A DNA stretch of 13,588 nt from Bacteroidota bacterium (GCA_023388015.1 JAEWHB010000134.1:1-13588); one strand, 5' to 3'. Positions 6,850 through 13,341 are shown, counted from the stretch's first letter. Notes: generated by a model not told the origin, from the letters alone. Program-made: numbers and translations.

Positions 6850-7046
6850 TTTTTATATTCTTTTATTCGTTTAATTAAAATTCGTATATTAATGAAAGTG
6901 AATAATATAAAGAATAATAATACTATGTATTCAAATGTGCCTGGCTGATTAGTTTCTGTCAAAAATGAAATTCTTTTAACTACAATAAAAATACAAGCTG
7001 CTACTATTATAACGTATAAAATAATCCAAATTAATTTTTGATTCAT
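6846..7046 (-). CDS. Small two-helix inner-membrane protein of unknown function
   Basis: Starting at the ATG at 7046 the product is 66 residues: MNQKLIWIILYVIIVAACIF begins a first membrane helix (about 4-23). A short polar loop with KRISFLTETNQPGTF follows, then a second helix (about YIVLLFFILFTFINIRILI) and a basic tail KRIKEYKK. The open frame can be extended to a TTG at 7094, but this would add 16 polar residues in front of the helix and run into the terminator hairpin, so the ATG is preferred. The stop overlaps the prmC start by 4 bp, so it is almost surely the first gene of the prmC transcript. I do not recognise the family. Confidence 0.65.
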   Translation of the reverse strand: MNQKLIWIILYVIIVAACIFIVVKRISFLTETNQPGTFEYIVLLFFILFTFINIRILIKRIKEYKK

Positions 7047-7090
7047 GACAAAAAATTTTTGTAAAGATGATGAATTTGATTCAACCTGAA

Positions 7091-7123
7091 ACAAAATCCC
7101 TCGCCAATATTTGACAAGGGATT
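7091..7123 (-). terminator. Terminator downstream of hom
   Basis: On the minus strand AATCCCT (7123-7117) pairs with AGGGATT (7101-7095), a 7-bp stem around a 15-nt loop, followed by TTGTTT. It lies about 100 bp after the hom stop codon and 45 bp before the small membrane protein ATG, so it is placed to separate the methionine unit from the prmC group. The stem is modest and the T-tract interrupted. Confidence 0.5.
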
Positions 7124-7223
7124 AACAACAACAGTCATTCTAAATTAGTGAAAGAATGATCGAGATATGAAATGTTAAAAATTCAGAGATACCACTTAAT
7201 TTAGCAAGTGAATTATAATCTAA

Positions 7224-8396
7224 TCAAAATGAGATAACCGAAATTTCTTTATTTTCCAGCCATCCCGAATTTTTTAATTGGTTCAAATCAATAGTTCCGG
7301 TGACGTACTCGTAATTTTTGCTTCGATAAGATTCTTCAATGGTTTTAAAAAGCTGTTGATTGATATTTTCAGAAGGCTTAAATCCTATGTAAATTTTTCT
7401 TTCCTCAAAATATTCACCGTGAAATCCGTTTTTCATTCCTTTTCTGAGTTCGTATTTGTAATCATAACGAAGCGCGGAAATATCGCTTAAAACTGCTGAA
7501 GAAGTAGGGTAGCGGCCGGCGCCTTTTCCATAAAGAAATTGTTCGTCGGCCAATGCGCTACCGATCAGTACTCCGTTGAATTCATTGTTGACAAGGCCGA
7601 GTGTTTTTGTTTTTTCAATAAATGAAGGGAGGACAGTGGGGGTAAGATTGTTGAGTTCGTTGATGGCACAACCCGCAATCAATTTGATGACAAAACCTTT
7701 TTCAGAAGCGTATTTAAAGTCTTCGCTCTTCAATGCGGTTATGCCTTTTTTAAGAATATCCTGAGGTGAAATCAATCTTCCAAATGCATGAAGTGTAATG
7801 ATGGACAATTTATATGCAGCATCAATCCCTTCTACGTCCAAAGCCGGATTGCTTTCGGCAAAACCGTTTTCCTGGGCGGCAATTAAGGCGTTTTCGTAAG
7901 TTTCATTTTCAACTCTCATTTTTGTCAAAATATAATTGGTAGATCCATTGACAATTCCATTTATGTAGTTGAGCAGGTCGTTATCGTAATATTCTTCCAG
8001 ATTTCGCAAGATGGGAATACTGCCGCAAACTGCGGCTTCGTACAAGAAAGAAACACCATTTTTTCGCTGTAAATCAATCAGTTCAAAATGATGTTCTGCG
8101 ATCATTTTTTTGTTGGCGCTAACTACAGATTTTCCTTTGGTAAGGGCAGTCTTTACGATTTCAAAAGCAGCATCGGCGTCATCGATCAATTCCACAACCA
8201 CATCTATTTCTTTGTCATTTAATATTTCTTGAGCATCTGTGGAAAACAGCTCTACGGGCGCATTTCTTTGTTTGTCAGGGTGTTTGATGACAATTTTTTT
8301 GATATGCGTGTTGAGTTGTGATTTCTCTGAAAGGACTTTGTAGATTCCTTCTCCGACAACGCCAAACCCAAATAATCCTATGTTTAATTTTTTCAT
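7224..8396 (-). CDS. hom: Homoserine dehydrogenase (monofunctional, without ACT domain)
   Basis: A 390-residue enzyme that reduces L-aspartate-4-semialdehyde to L-homoserine with NAD(P)H, the branch-point step to methionine and threonine. The N-terminal Rossmann domain carries the nucleotide-binding GFGVVG loop (10-15). The catalytic and dimer domain contains CGSIPIL, NGSTNYIL (150-157) and the signature GFAESNPALDVEGIDAAYKL. Asp192 and Lys196 correspond to the Asp/Lys pair needed for hydride transfer in yeast homoserine dehydrogenase. GAGRYPTSSAVLSD (292-305) closes the NAD domain. There is no aspartokinase part and no full C-terminal ACT regulatory domain; about 50 residues after 340 may be a remnant or unrelated fold. 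Feedback may therefore act mainly at the RNA level: the gene follows the trans-sulfuration enzyme behind a SAM-I riboswitch. A large hairpin with a T-tract lies 20-80 bp before its ATG. Confidence 0.94.
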   Translation of the reverse strand: MKKLNIGLFGFGVVGEGIYKVLSEKSQLNTHIKKIVIKHPDKQRNAPVELFSTDAQEILNDKEIDVVVELIDDADAAFEIVKTALTKGKSVVSANKKMIAEHHFELIDLQRKNGVSFLYEAAVCGSIPILRNLEEYYDNDLLNYINGIVNGSTNYILTKMRVENETYENALIAAQENGFAESNPALDVEGIDAAYKLSIITLHAFGRLISPQDILKKGITALKSEDFKYASEKGFVIKLIAGCAINELNNLTPTVLPSFIEKTKTLGLVNNEFNGVLIGSALADEQFLYGKGAGRYPTSSAVLSDISALRYDYKYELRKGMKNGFHGEYFEERKIYIGFKPSENINQQLFKTIEESYRSKNYEYVTGTIDLNQLKNSGWLENKEISVISF

Positions 8397-8409
8397 TTCT
8401 GATGAATTT

Positions 8410-8477
8410 AAAAACGGCCAACAACGCTATTTAATTAACTGAGGAAGTCAAAATTATTTGTGTGTTTGTTGTTGGCC
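8410..8477 (-). terminator. Intercistronic hairpin with T-tract between the PLP enzyme gene and hom (possible attenuator)
   Basis: On the minus strand GGCCAACAAC (8477-8468) pairs perfectly with GTTGTTGGCC (8425-8416) across a 42-nt AT-rich loop. It is followed directly by GTTTTTAA, whose five T lie at 8414-8410. It starts 9 bp after the stop codon of the trans-sulfuration gene and ends 14 bp before the hom ATG. The arms and T-run are terminator-like, but the loop is long, so it may be a partial terminator that sets the ratio of the two enzymes, or an RNA-processing site. Confidence 0.5.
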
Positions 8478-8485
8478 TAAGTGTG

Positions 8486-9655
8486 TTAGTGATTTTTAAC
8501 AGCTAATTGGTTAATTTGATTCAGCGCATTTTCCAAGTCTTCAATCAAGTCTTCAGTTGCCTCAATTCCACAAGATAAACGAATGAGTGAGTCCTGAATT
8601 CCTGAACTTAATCTTTTTTCACGGGGAATAGATGCGTGTGTCATTTGAGCCGGATGGCAAAGCAAACTTTTTACGCCACCCAGGCTTTCTGCAAGTTTGA
8701 AATATTTAGTAGATGTAACAAACCGATTGGCGGCTTCCACTGTATCGTATTTTAAACTGAAAGAAATAACGCCACCGAATAGCCCGTTTTGTTGAGATTT
8801 AGCAATTTCGTGATTTTTGTGTGTAGTTAGTCCGGGATAATAAACCTTATCCACTTCATGCCTCGTTGTCAGATATTTTGCAATTTTGATTGCGTTTTCG
8901 CTTTGTTGTCTGACCCTTAATTCCAAGGTTTCGATTCCACGAATGGCTAAAAAACAATCCCACGGACCTAGAATTCCTCCGGTGGCGTTTTGTATAAATT
9001 TTATTTTTTCTGATAGTTCTTTGGTTTTTGTAACTACCAATCCGGCTACCAGATCGGAATGTCCTCCGATGTATTTGGTGGCGCTATGAATGATGATATC
9101 GGCTCCCAGTTCAAATGGAAGTTGCGCAACGGGACTTGCAAACGTATTGTCCACCACGACAAGTGCACCAAAAGGTTTTGCGATTTCCGATATTTTTTGA
9201 ATGTCCGAAACTTTTAAAGTCGGATTGGTAGGTGATTCAATCCAGATCAGTTTCGTATTTTCATTAATATATTCTAAAATATTTTCAGCATCGGTCGTGT
9301 CTACATAATGGATTTTGATACCCAATTTTTCATAAATATGTGTAAACAAACGATAAGCACCACCGTAAATATCGTCTACCGCGATGATTTCATCACCGGT
9401 TGACAATAATTTGGCTACGGCATCGATCGCGGCAAGTCCGGTTGCGAAAGCAAAGGCGCTATCGCCTCCTTCAAGTTTTGCTACAATGTCTTCGAGTGCT
9501 TTTCTAGTCGGATTATTGCTTCGTGCGTAATCAAATCCTTTGTGGATGCCGGGAGCTTCCTGCACAAATGTGGAAGTCTGATAAACCGGAACTGAAATGG
9601 AACCTGTTAATTCGTCAACGGGTACGGAATGGATGATGTCTGTAATTCTGCTCAT
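8486..9655 (-). CDS. Trans-sulfuration family PLP enzyme (cystathionine gamma-synthase/lyase type)
   Basis: A 389-residue enzyme of the Cys/Met metabolism PLP family (fold type I). Visible parts are PVYQTSTF near the N-terminus, YARSNNPTR (43-51, phosphate-binding Tyr and Arg from the neighbouring subunit), and FATGLAA. ESPTNP (140-145), Asp169 in VVVDNTFASP (cofactor N1) and the Schiff-base Lys194 in HSATKYIGGHSD follow. Near the end are PAQMTHASIP and the substrate-carboxylate Arg in LIRLSCGIE. The family includes cystathionine gamma-synthase, beta- and gamma-lyase and acylhomoserine sulfhydrylases, which cannot be separated with confidence by eye. The MTHASIP motif is lyase-like. The SAM-I riboswitch in front and hom behind point to methionine synthesis, so a homoserine ester or cystathionine is the probable substrate. 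The transcript begins at a promoter near 9931-9963 and its leader is about 270 nt. Confidence 0.92.
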   Translation of the reverse strand: MSRITDIIHSVPVDELTGSISVPVYQTSTFVQEAPGIHKGFDYARSNNPTRKALEDIVAKLEGGDSAFAFATGLAAIDAVAKLLSTGDEIIAVDDIYGGAYRLFTHIYEKLGIKIHYVDTTDAENILEYINENTKLIWIESPTNPTLKVSDIQKISEIAKPFGALVVVDNTFASPVAQLPFELGADIIIHSATKYIGGHSDLVAGLVVTKTKELSEKIKFIQNATGGILGPWDCFLAIRGIETLELRVRQQSENAIKIAKYLTTRHEVDKVYYPGLTTHKNHEIAKSQQNGLFGGVISFSLKYDTVEAANRFVTSTKYFKLAESLGGVKSLLCHPAQMTHASIPREKRLSSGIQDSLIRLSCGIEATEDLIEDLENALNQINQLAVKNH

Positions 9656-9724
9656 TTTGTATGATTATTTGTGGTTTCGATTTTTTTTTTAAAAATCTTA
9701 CCAAGAGCAGCTTCAGAAAAGTCC

Positions 9725-9758
9725 AAAAAAAAGACTCTTCTGATAAGTCAGAAGAGTC
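9725..9758 (-). terminator. Rho-independent terminator of the SAM-I riboswitch
   Basis: On the minus strand GACTCTTCTGA (9758-9748) and TCAGAAGAGTC (9743-9733) form a perfect 11-bp stem with a four-base CTTA loop, followed by eight T (9732-9725). Loop plus flanking bases, ACTTATC (9748-9742), are exactly complementary to GATAAGT (9804-9798), which contains the 3' strand of riboswitch helix P1. This gives a simple switch: P1 formed with SAM leaves the terminator free; without SAM the freed strand can invade it. Confidence 0.9.
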
Positions 9759-9798
9759 CGGAGTATGTTTTGTAATTATAATCTAAACTAAACTTTAA

Positions 9799-9903
9799 CT
9801 TATCTTTCCGCATTCAGCGGGTGGATGTAGCACCTTATTTTCTATTAACGAAACAGGTTGCTAAAGCTTCACAGGGCCATTTCCCTCAGCTTTTCTTGAT
9901 AAG
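9799..9903 (-). ncRNA. SAM-I riboswitch (S box)
   Basis: Read on the minus strand the aptamer follows the S-box consensus closely. P1 is CTTATC (9903-9898) with GATAAG (9804-9799). After CAAGA comes P2, AAAGCT pairing with AGCTTT and GGG with CCC, with the kink-turn bases GA opposite TGTGA between them. AGCAACC then precedes P3, and the conserved AAGGTGCTACATCC follows. P4 is CCGC/GCGG just before the 3' strand of P1. The aptamer binds S-adenosylmethionine and here precedes a strong terminator (9725-9758), so high SAM is predicted to stop transcription ahead of the trans-sulfuration enzyme and hom. The conserved core bases are intact, so it should be functional. Confidence 0.96.
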
Positions 9904-9930
9904 ACAATTGTTGAATGAACTTCTCGAATG

Positions 9931-9963
9931 CAAATCTAAGTACGAATAAATCTATTTTCCAAA
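9931..9963 (-). promoter_or_regulatory. Predicted promoter of the SAM-riboswitch/met operon
   Basis: On the minus strand TTTG (9963-9960), a 21-bp spacer and TAGATTTG (9938-9931) match both boxes of the Bacteroidota sigma-A promoter. Transcription would start near 9925, about 20 nt before helix P1 of the riboswitch, as expected for a complete aptamer. An inverted ATGCAT repeat lies 20-50 bp further upstream. Confidence 0.65.
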
Positions 9964-9982
9964 TTTATTTGTGTTAAAGTTT

Positions 9983-10013
9983 TATGCATCTATATAATTC
10001 ATTGATATGCATA
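9983..10013. promoter_or_regulatory. Inverted TATGCAT repeat upstream of the met promoter
   Basis: TATGCAT (9983-9989) and ATGCATA (10007-10013) form a 7-bp inverted repeat with 17 bp between arms; each core ATGCAT is itself palindromic. The centre-to-centre distance is 24 bp, roughly two helical turns, just upstream of the predicted -33 box. This spacing would suit a dimeric regulator, but no protein is identified and the region is AT-rich, so chance is possible. Confidence 0.25.
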
Positions 10014-10120
10014 TAATTAACGCTTAATTAAACGAAAATTTACTTAGATTTTAATTGATTAATTATTGTTGAAACTTCAAAATTCCATTTCAGAAATCAA
10101 TTTTTTTAACCCAAACTTGC

Positions 10121-10185
10121 ATTTATTTATTTATTCAATCATTCAATCAATCAATCATTCAATCAATCATTCATTCATTCATTCA
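10121..10185. repeat. Tetranucleotide microsatellite (ATTT/ATTC/AATC units)
   Basis: About 65 bp consisting of tandem four-base units: ATTT three times, then a mixture of ATTC and AATC, then ATTC four times ending in the TCA that is the stop codon of the outer-membrane protein gene. The region is 3' of that gene and about 160 bp upstream of the met promoter. Slippage would not alter a reading frame here, since the stop codon is its boundary. The rest of 9964-10120 is plain AT-rich DNA apart from the ATGCAT repeat. Confidence 0.85.
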
Positions 10186-10710
10186 CAATCCAACACTTAC
10201 ACCAACAATAGGACGAAGCCCGGATGAAAATAAACTAGAATCTTTTTGATAAAGTACATTGTACATAAGTCCCGCATAAAACTGAATCCTTCCTACGCTT
10301 CGGTATCCGGCACCAAGCCAAAGCGCGCTTTCATCAAAATTATATTTATTTGAACCACCATAACTGTAGTCATACTCATGTGATCCTATGTAATGTTCGA
10401 AATGGCTTCGTGCAAATAAAAATGGAACAGGATAATAATTCACATACGGACCAAAATTAAACAAATGCTGACGCGAATGGTCCCATTTGGAATATTGGTA
10501 GCCTGCAGTGATTCCTGCTTCTAACTCTGGAATGATTTCATAGCCTGCAAATGGCGCAATCGAAAATCCGAAATAGCCATTGTTCCCAAATCCCAGACCT
10601 AATCCTCCACCGACTCTCCATTTTGAAGGCTGATTGGTATCTGTGTTGTCTTCTTGGCAAAACGTTGTTATAGAAATAATTAATAAAAATGAACAAAGTA
10701 ATTTTTTCAT
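10183..10710 (-). CDS. Small outer-membrane beta-barrel protein
   Basis: From the ATG at 10710 the product is 175 residues with a clear signal peptide (MKKLLCSFLLIISITTFCQE). An upstream in-frame ATG at 10752 would add 14 polar residues before the signal and is rejected. The mature part consists of alternating beta-strand text rich in Gly and aromatics: WRVGGGLGLGFGNNGYFGFS, APFAGYEIIPELEAGITAGY, FNFGPYVNYYPV, ALWLGAGYRSV, RIQFYAGLMYNVLY and LRPIVGVSVGL. This is the pattern of an eight-stranded barrel similar to other 'outer membrane beta-barrel' proteins of Bacteroidota. The last residue is Leu rather than the more common Phe. The function is unknown; structural or porin-like roles are typical. 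It is divergent from the GreA-like gene. A microsatellite begins at its stop codon. Confidence 0.82.
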   Translation of the reverse strand: MKKLLCSFLLIISITTFCQEDNTDTNQPSKWRVGGGLGLGFGNNGYFGFSIAPFAGYEIIPELEAGITAGYQYSKWDHSRQHLFNFGPYVNYYPVPFLFARSHFEHYIGSHEYDYSYGGSNKYNFDESALWLGAGYRSVGRIQFYAGLMYNVLYQKDSSLFSSGLRPIVGVSVGL

Positions 10711-10783
10711 CTGAGTAGTTTTTATAAGATTGGACATATCAAATTCAGACAATAATAGTTATTTTTAATAAAAATTAAGCATT

Positions 10784-11230
10784 ATGTCGTTAAAAGAAAC
10801 AATCAAAAACCTGATTATCGAAATTGAAAAAGAAGAACTCCATGGTTTGAAAAATATGTTTAATACCTATGCTGAAGCAGCAGATTTGGATGAAGAATCT
10901 ACTTTGGATCCCGAAGATTTCTCTCAGCAAGACCAAAGCCGCGAGTCGGCAAGAAATTTGGAAATCCGTATCAACAGAGCGAAAATGGCGTTGGATAGTT
11001 TTTTAAATTTGGATTTTGACGCTAAATCAGAAGTGGAGCCGGGCGCTTTGGTGCTGACCGATTCTCTGAATTTCTTCATCGGTATTTCCGCCACAATGTT
11101 TGATCATGAAGGAAAAAAATACATCGGACTAAATGTAGATGCGCCTATTTATGCAGCTTTGCAAGGCACAAAAGCAGGTAATGAAATAGAATTCAACAAT
11201 CAGAAATATAAAATCAAAGAGATTTTGTAA
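10784..11230 (+). CDS. GreA/GreB-family-like transcription factor
   Basis: A 148-residue protein whose architecture fits the Gre elongation factors. Residues 1-32 and 47-75 are charged helices that can form an antiparallel coiled coil. The turn between them is strongly acidic (DLDEESTLDPEDF, 34-46), close to where GreA carries its acidic tip (Asp41/Glu44 in E. coli). Residues 84-148 match the Gre C-terminal FKBP-like domain: VEPGALVLTDSLNFFIGI, then IGLNVDAPIYAALQGTKAGNEIEF and KYKIKEIL. Gre factors insert the coiled coil into the RNA polymerase secondary channel and stimulate cleavage of backtracked RNA. The sequence is divergent, so it could be a channel-binding regulator without cleavage activity. 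It precedes a DEAD-box helicase gene, from which it is separated by a promoter. Confidence 0.6.
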   Translation: MSLKETIKNLIIEIEKEELHGLKNMFNTYAEAADLDEESTLDPEDFSQQDQSRESARNLEIRINRAKMALDSFLNLDFDAKSEVEPGALVLTDSLNFFIGISATMFDHEGKKYIGLNVDAPIYAALQGTKAGNEIEFNNQKYKIKEIL

Positions 11231-11335
11231 ACTTTGAAACCTCAAACTTTCAGCTTCTCAGATGAAAATTAGTAGTGAATTAATTAGAATTTGAAGCTTA
11301 TTTTTTCGCATAGATTATTTTTAAAATAAATTTCG

Positions 11336-11343
11336 TAACTTTG
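11336..11343 (+). promoter_or_regulatory. Predicted promoter -7 box of the DEAD-box helicase gene
   Basis: TAACTTTG matches TAnnTTTG exactly and is followed by CGCCC, a common context of flavobacterial start sites. The -33 box is poor: only T-rich sequence (around 11313-11321) is found. Transcription from here gives a leader of about 150 nt. Confidence 0.55.
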
Positions 11344-11348
11344 CGCCC

Positions 11349-11497
11349 GTTTTCCGGGTGGAAAACACGAATGTAAAAGATTCATTTTGGGTTTGATAGG
11401 CTGCGTGGCCGTTTGATTTCATCTTTCGCATTCGATTTTTTAACAAAAATCTCCGGTGCGAGGATAAATGGACTAGTTACCGGCTAAATAATTTAAA
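11349..11497 (+). promoter_or_regulatory. Structured 5' leader of the DEAD-box helicase mRNA
   Basis: Unusually long and foldable for this genome. A hairpin GTTTTCC-GGGT-GGAAAAC sits at the very 5' end (11349-11366). Further on, TCGCA (11426-11430) pairs with TGCGA (11457-11461), enclosing GATTTTT (11434-11440) paired with AAAAATC (11445-11451) around a TAAC loop. A competing pairing, CCGGT (11453-11457) with ACCGG (11479-11483), shares a base with the first and would reach close to the start codon at 11498. Two mutually exclusive folds near a cold-shock-type helicase gene suggest temperature or autoregulatory control; this is inference. I do not recognise a named RNA family. Confidence 0.45.
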
Positions 11498-13297
11498 ATG
11501 ACAACATTTCAAGAAATGGGCTTGAATCCTGCGATTCAAAAAGCCATTGACGAACTTGGGTTCGTCGCACCTACGCCTATTCAGCAACAGGCAATTCCTC
11601 AAATTTTAAGTTCCGAACAGGATTTAATCGCATTGGCGCAAACCGGAACTGGTAAAACCGCTGCTTTTGGATTACCAATTTTAGATCAACTTAGTGTGGA
11701 AAGCCGTACCATTCAGGCGATCATTCTTTGTCCGACTCGTGAACTTTGTTTGCAAATCACCAAAGATTTAGAAGTTTATTCCAAACATTTGGGCAACGTG
11801 ATGATCCAATCTGTTTATGGAGGAGCGGATGCACAAAAACAAATCAACGGACTGAAGAAAAATCCTCAAATCGTAGTCGGAACTCCCGGTCGAACTTTGG
11901 ATTTAATTAACCGAAGAGCGCTTAAAATCAACCATGTAAATTGGGTGGTTTTGGACGAAGCAGATGAAATGCTCAACATGGGTTTCCGTGAGGACATTGA
12001 TGCGATTTTGGAAACAACTCCCATTGAAAAACAAACTTTGCTTTTCTCTGCAACGATGCCAAAGGAAGTTCGAAGAATTGCCAGCGAATATATGCACAAG
12101 CCGGTTGAAATTTCAATGGGGAAATCAAATGAAGCTTCCAATGATGTTGAACATCAGTATTTTATGGTGCGAGCCAATGACCGTTATTTGGCGTTGAAAA
12201 GAATTGCCGACATCAATCCCGATGTTTATGGAATCGTTTTCTGTCGTACAAGACGTGAAACAAAAGAAGTTGCAGATGCACTGATTCAAGATGGATACAA
12301 TGCCGATGCTTTGCACGGGGATTTGTCTCAGGCACAACGTGATTCTGTGATGGATAAGTTCAGAAGAAAGCAATTGCAACTTTTGGTTGCGACCGATGTT
12401 GCCGCACGTGGAATTGATGTAACCGAACTTACGCACGTAATCAATTATAATTTGCCCGATGATCCTGAAGTTTATGTGCACCGAAGCGGACGTACAGGTC
12501 GTGCCGGAAACAAGGGAATTTCAATCATCATTGCGCATTCAAGAGAAGGCCGAAGAATTAAAGATTTAGAAAAATTAATTCATAAAAAAATCGAACGCAA
12601 ACAAGTTCCAAACGGTCAGGAAATCGTGGAAAGACGTTTGTTTGCGACGATTGATAAAATTGAGAAAATCGAAGTTGACGAAGCACAAATAGAGCCGTAT
12701 ATGGACACCATTTCACAAAAATTGGAATGGATGGACCGTGACGAATTGCTCAGAAGATTTGTTTCGATGGAATTCAATACTTTCCTTGATTATTACAAAG
12801 ATGCCAAAGATTTGAATGTCAGCGAATCGGGTAGAGGAGAGCGTGAAAGCAGACGCGGAAACGTTCGCGGATTTACTCGTTTCTATATCGGAATTGGAGA
12901 AAAGCAGAAACTAAAAGCACCCAATTTGATTGGTTTGATCAATGAAGTTACCAACAAACGCGACATCGAAATCGGGAAAATTGAAATTCTGAGAAACTTT
13001 TCATTTTTTGAAGCCGACAGTGAATATGAAAAACTGATTTTGGACTCTTTCGCAAACGAAGAAGCCGATGTTCAGATTTCAAATCCTGAAAACAAAGACA
13101 GCGGCGAAAGAAGAGGTGGTGATCGAGATAAAAAGCGAGGCGGAAAATCTTTTGGTGGAAAACGTGGCGGATTTGACAATAAAAAAGGTGGGAAATCACG
13201 TTTTGGCGGAAAATCGGAATTCGGCGGCGGAGGCGGCGGAAGAAACAAAGGTCGTAGCAGCGGCGGTGGAAGAAGCGGCGGCGGACGTAGAAGATAA
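11498..13297 (+). CDS. DEAD-box ATP-dependent RNA helicase with DbpA-type RNA-binding domain and Arg/Gly-rich tail
   Basis: A 599-residue cytoplasmic helicase of the DeaD/CsdA-DbpA type, which unwinds short RNA duplexes in ribosome assembly and mRNA turnover. All core motifs are present: Q motif (FQEMGL to PTPIQQ, 4-30), motif I AQTGTGKT (47-54), Ia PTREL (79-83), GG (108-109), Ib TPGR (129-132), II DEAD (153-156), III SAT (184-186), IV VFCRTRRE (247-254), V TDVAARGID (299-307) and VI HRSGRTGRAG (328-337). Residues about 456-525 (RGFTRFYIGIGEKQKLKAPN onward) match the DbpA RNA-binding domain, also found at the end of DeaD. The tail 535-599 is low-complexity Gly/Arg/Lys/Ser and should bind RNA nonspecifically or favour condensation. 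It has its own promoter, a structured leader and a strong terminator, and a cold-shock protein gene follows. Confidence 0.96.
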   Translation: MTTFQEMGLNPAIQKAIDELGFVAPTPIQQQAIPQILSSEQDLIALAQTGTGKTAAFGLPILDQLSVESRTIQAIILCPTRELCLQITKDLEVYSKHLGNVMIQSVYGGADAQKQINGLKKNPQIVVGTPGRTLDLINRRALKINHVNWVVLDEADEMLNMGFREDIDAILETTPIEKQTLLFSATMPKEVRRIASEYMHKPVEISMGKSNEASNDVEHQYFMVRANDRYLALKRIADINPDVYGIVFCRTRRETKEVADALIQDGYNADALHGDLSQAQRDSVMDKFRRKQLQLLVATDVAARGIDVTELTHVINYNLPDDPEVYVHRSGRTGRAGNKGISIIIAHSREGRRIKDLEKLIHKKIERKQVPNGQEIVERRLFATIDKIEKIEVDEAQIEPYMDTISQKLEWMDRDELLRRFVSMEFNTFLDYYKDAKDLNVSESGRGERESRRGNVRGFTRFYIGIGEKQKLKAPNLIGLINEVTNKRDIEIGKIEILRNFSFFEADSEYEKLILDSFANEEADVQISNPENKDSGERRGGDRDKKRGGKSFGGKRGGFDNKKGGKSRFGGKSEFGGGGGGRNKGRSSGGGRSGGGRRR

Positions 13298-13314
13298 TTA
13301 TATTTAATGAATTG

Positions 13315-13341
13315 AAAGCCTGTATTTTACAGGCTTTTTTT
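13315..13341 (+). terminator. Rho-independent terminator after the DEAD-box helicase gene
   Basis: AAAGCCTGTA (13315-13324), a TTT loop and TACAGGCTTT (13328-13337) give a perfect 10-bp stem, with seven T ending at 13341. It starts 18 bp after the stop codon. It should isolate the helicase transcript from the cold-shock gene. Confidence 0.9.

Noticed and set aside
7047..7094. A TTG start extending the small membrane protein by 16 residues
   Set aside because: It would place polar residues before the first membrane helix and begin next to a terminator stem; the ATG at 7046 gives a standard N-terminus.
10121..10185. The repeat block considered as a CRISPR or phase-variation switch within a coding region
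   Set aside because: The units are four bases with no spacers, and the tract lies outside the reading frame, after the stop codon.
10711..10752. Upstream ATG for the beta-barrel protein
   Set aside because: It would bury the signal peptide behind 14 polar residues and move into the short divergent promoter region.
11252..11298. AGCTTC/GAAGCT inverted repeat followed by T-rich sequence, considered as a terminator for the Gre-like gene
   Set aside because: Only six pairs with a 35-nt loop, and the T-rich part overlaps the helicase promoter region; not convincing.
11468..11476. A two-codon upstream ORF (ATG GAC TAG) in the helicase leader
   Set aside because: Too short to judge; such triplets occur often by chance and no ribosome-binding signal is seen.
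12125..12481. A 118-codon minus-strand frame, and a 139-codon one at 12948-13367
   Set aside because: Both are antisense to the helicase gene, which has every expected motif. The longer one arises from the repetitive Gly/Arg codons read backwards.
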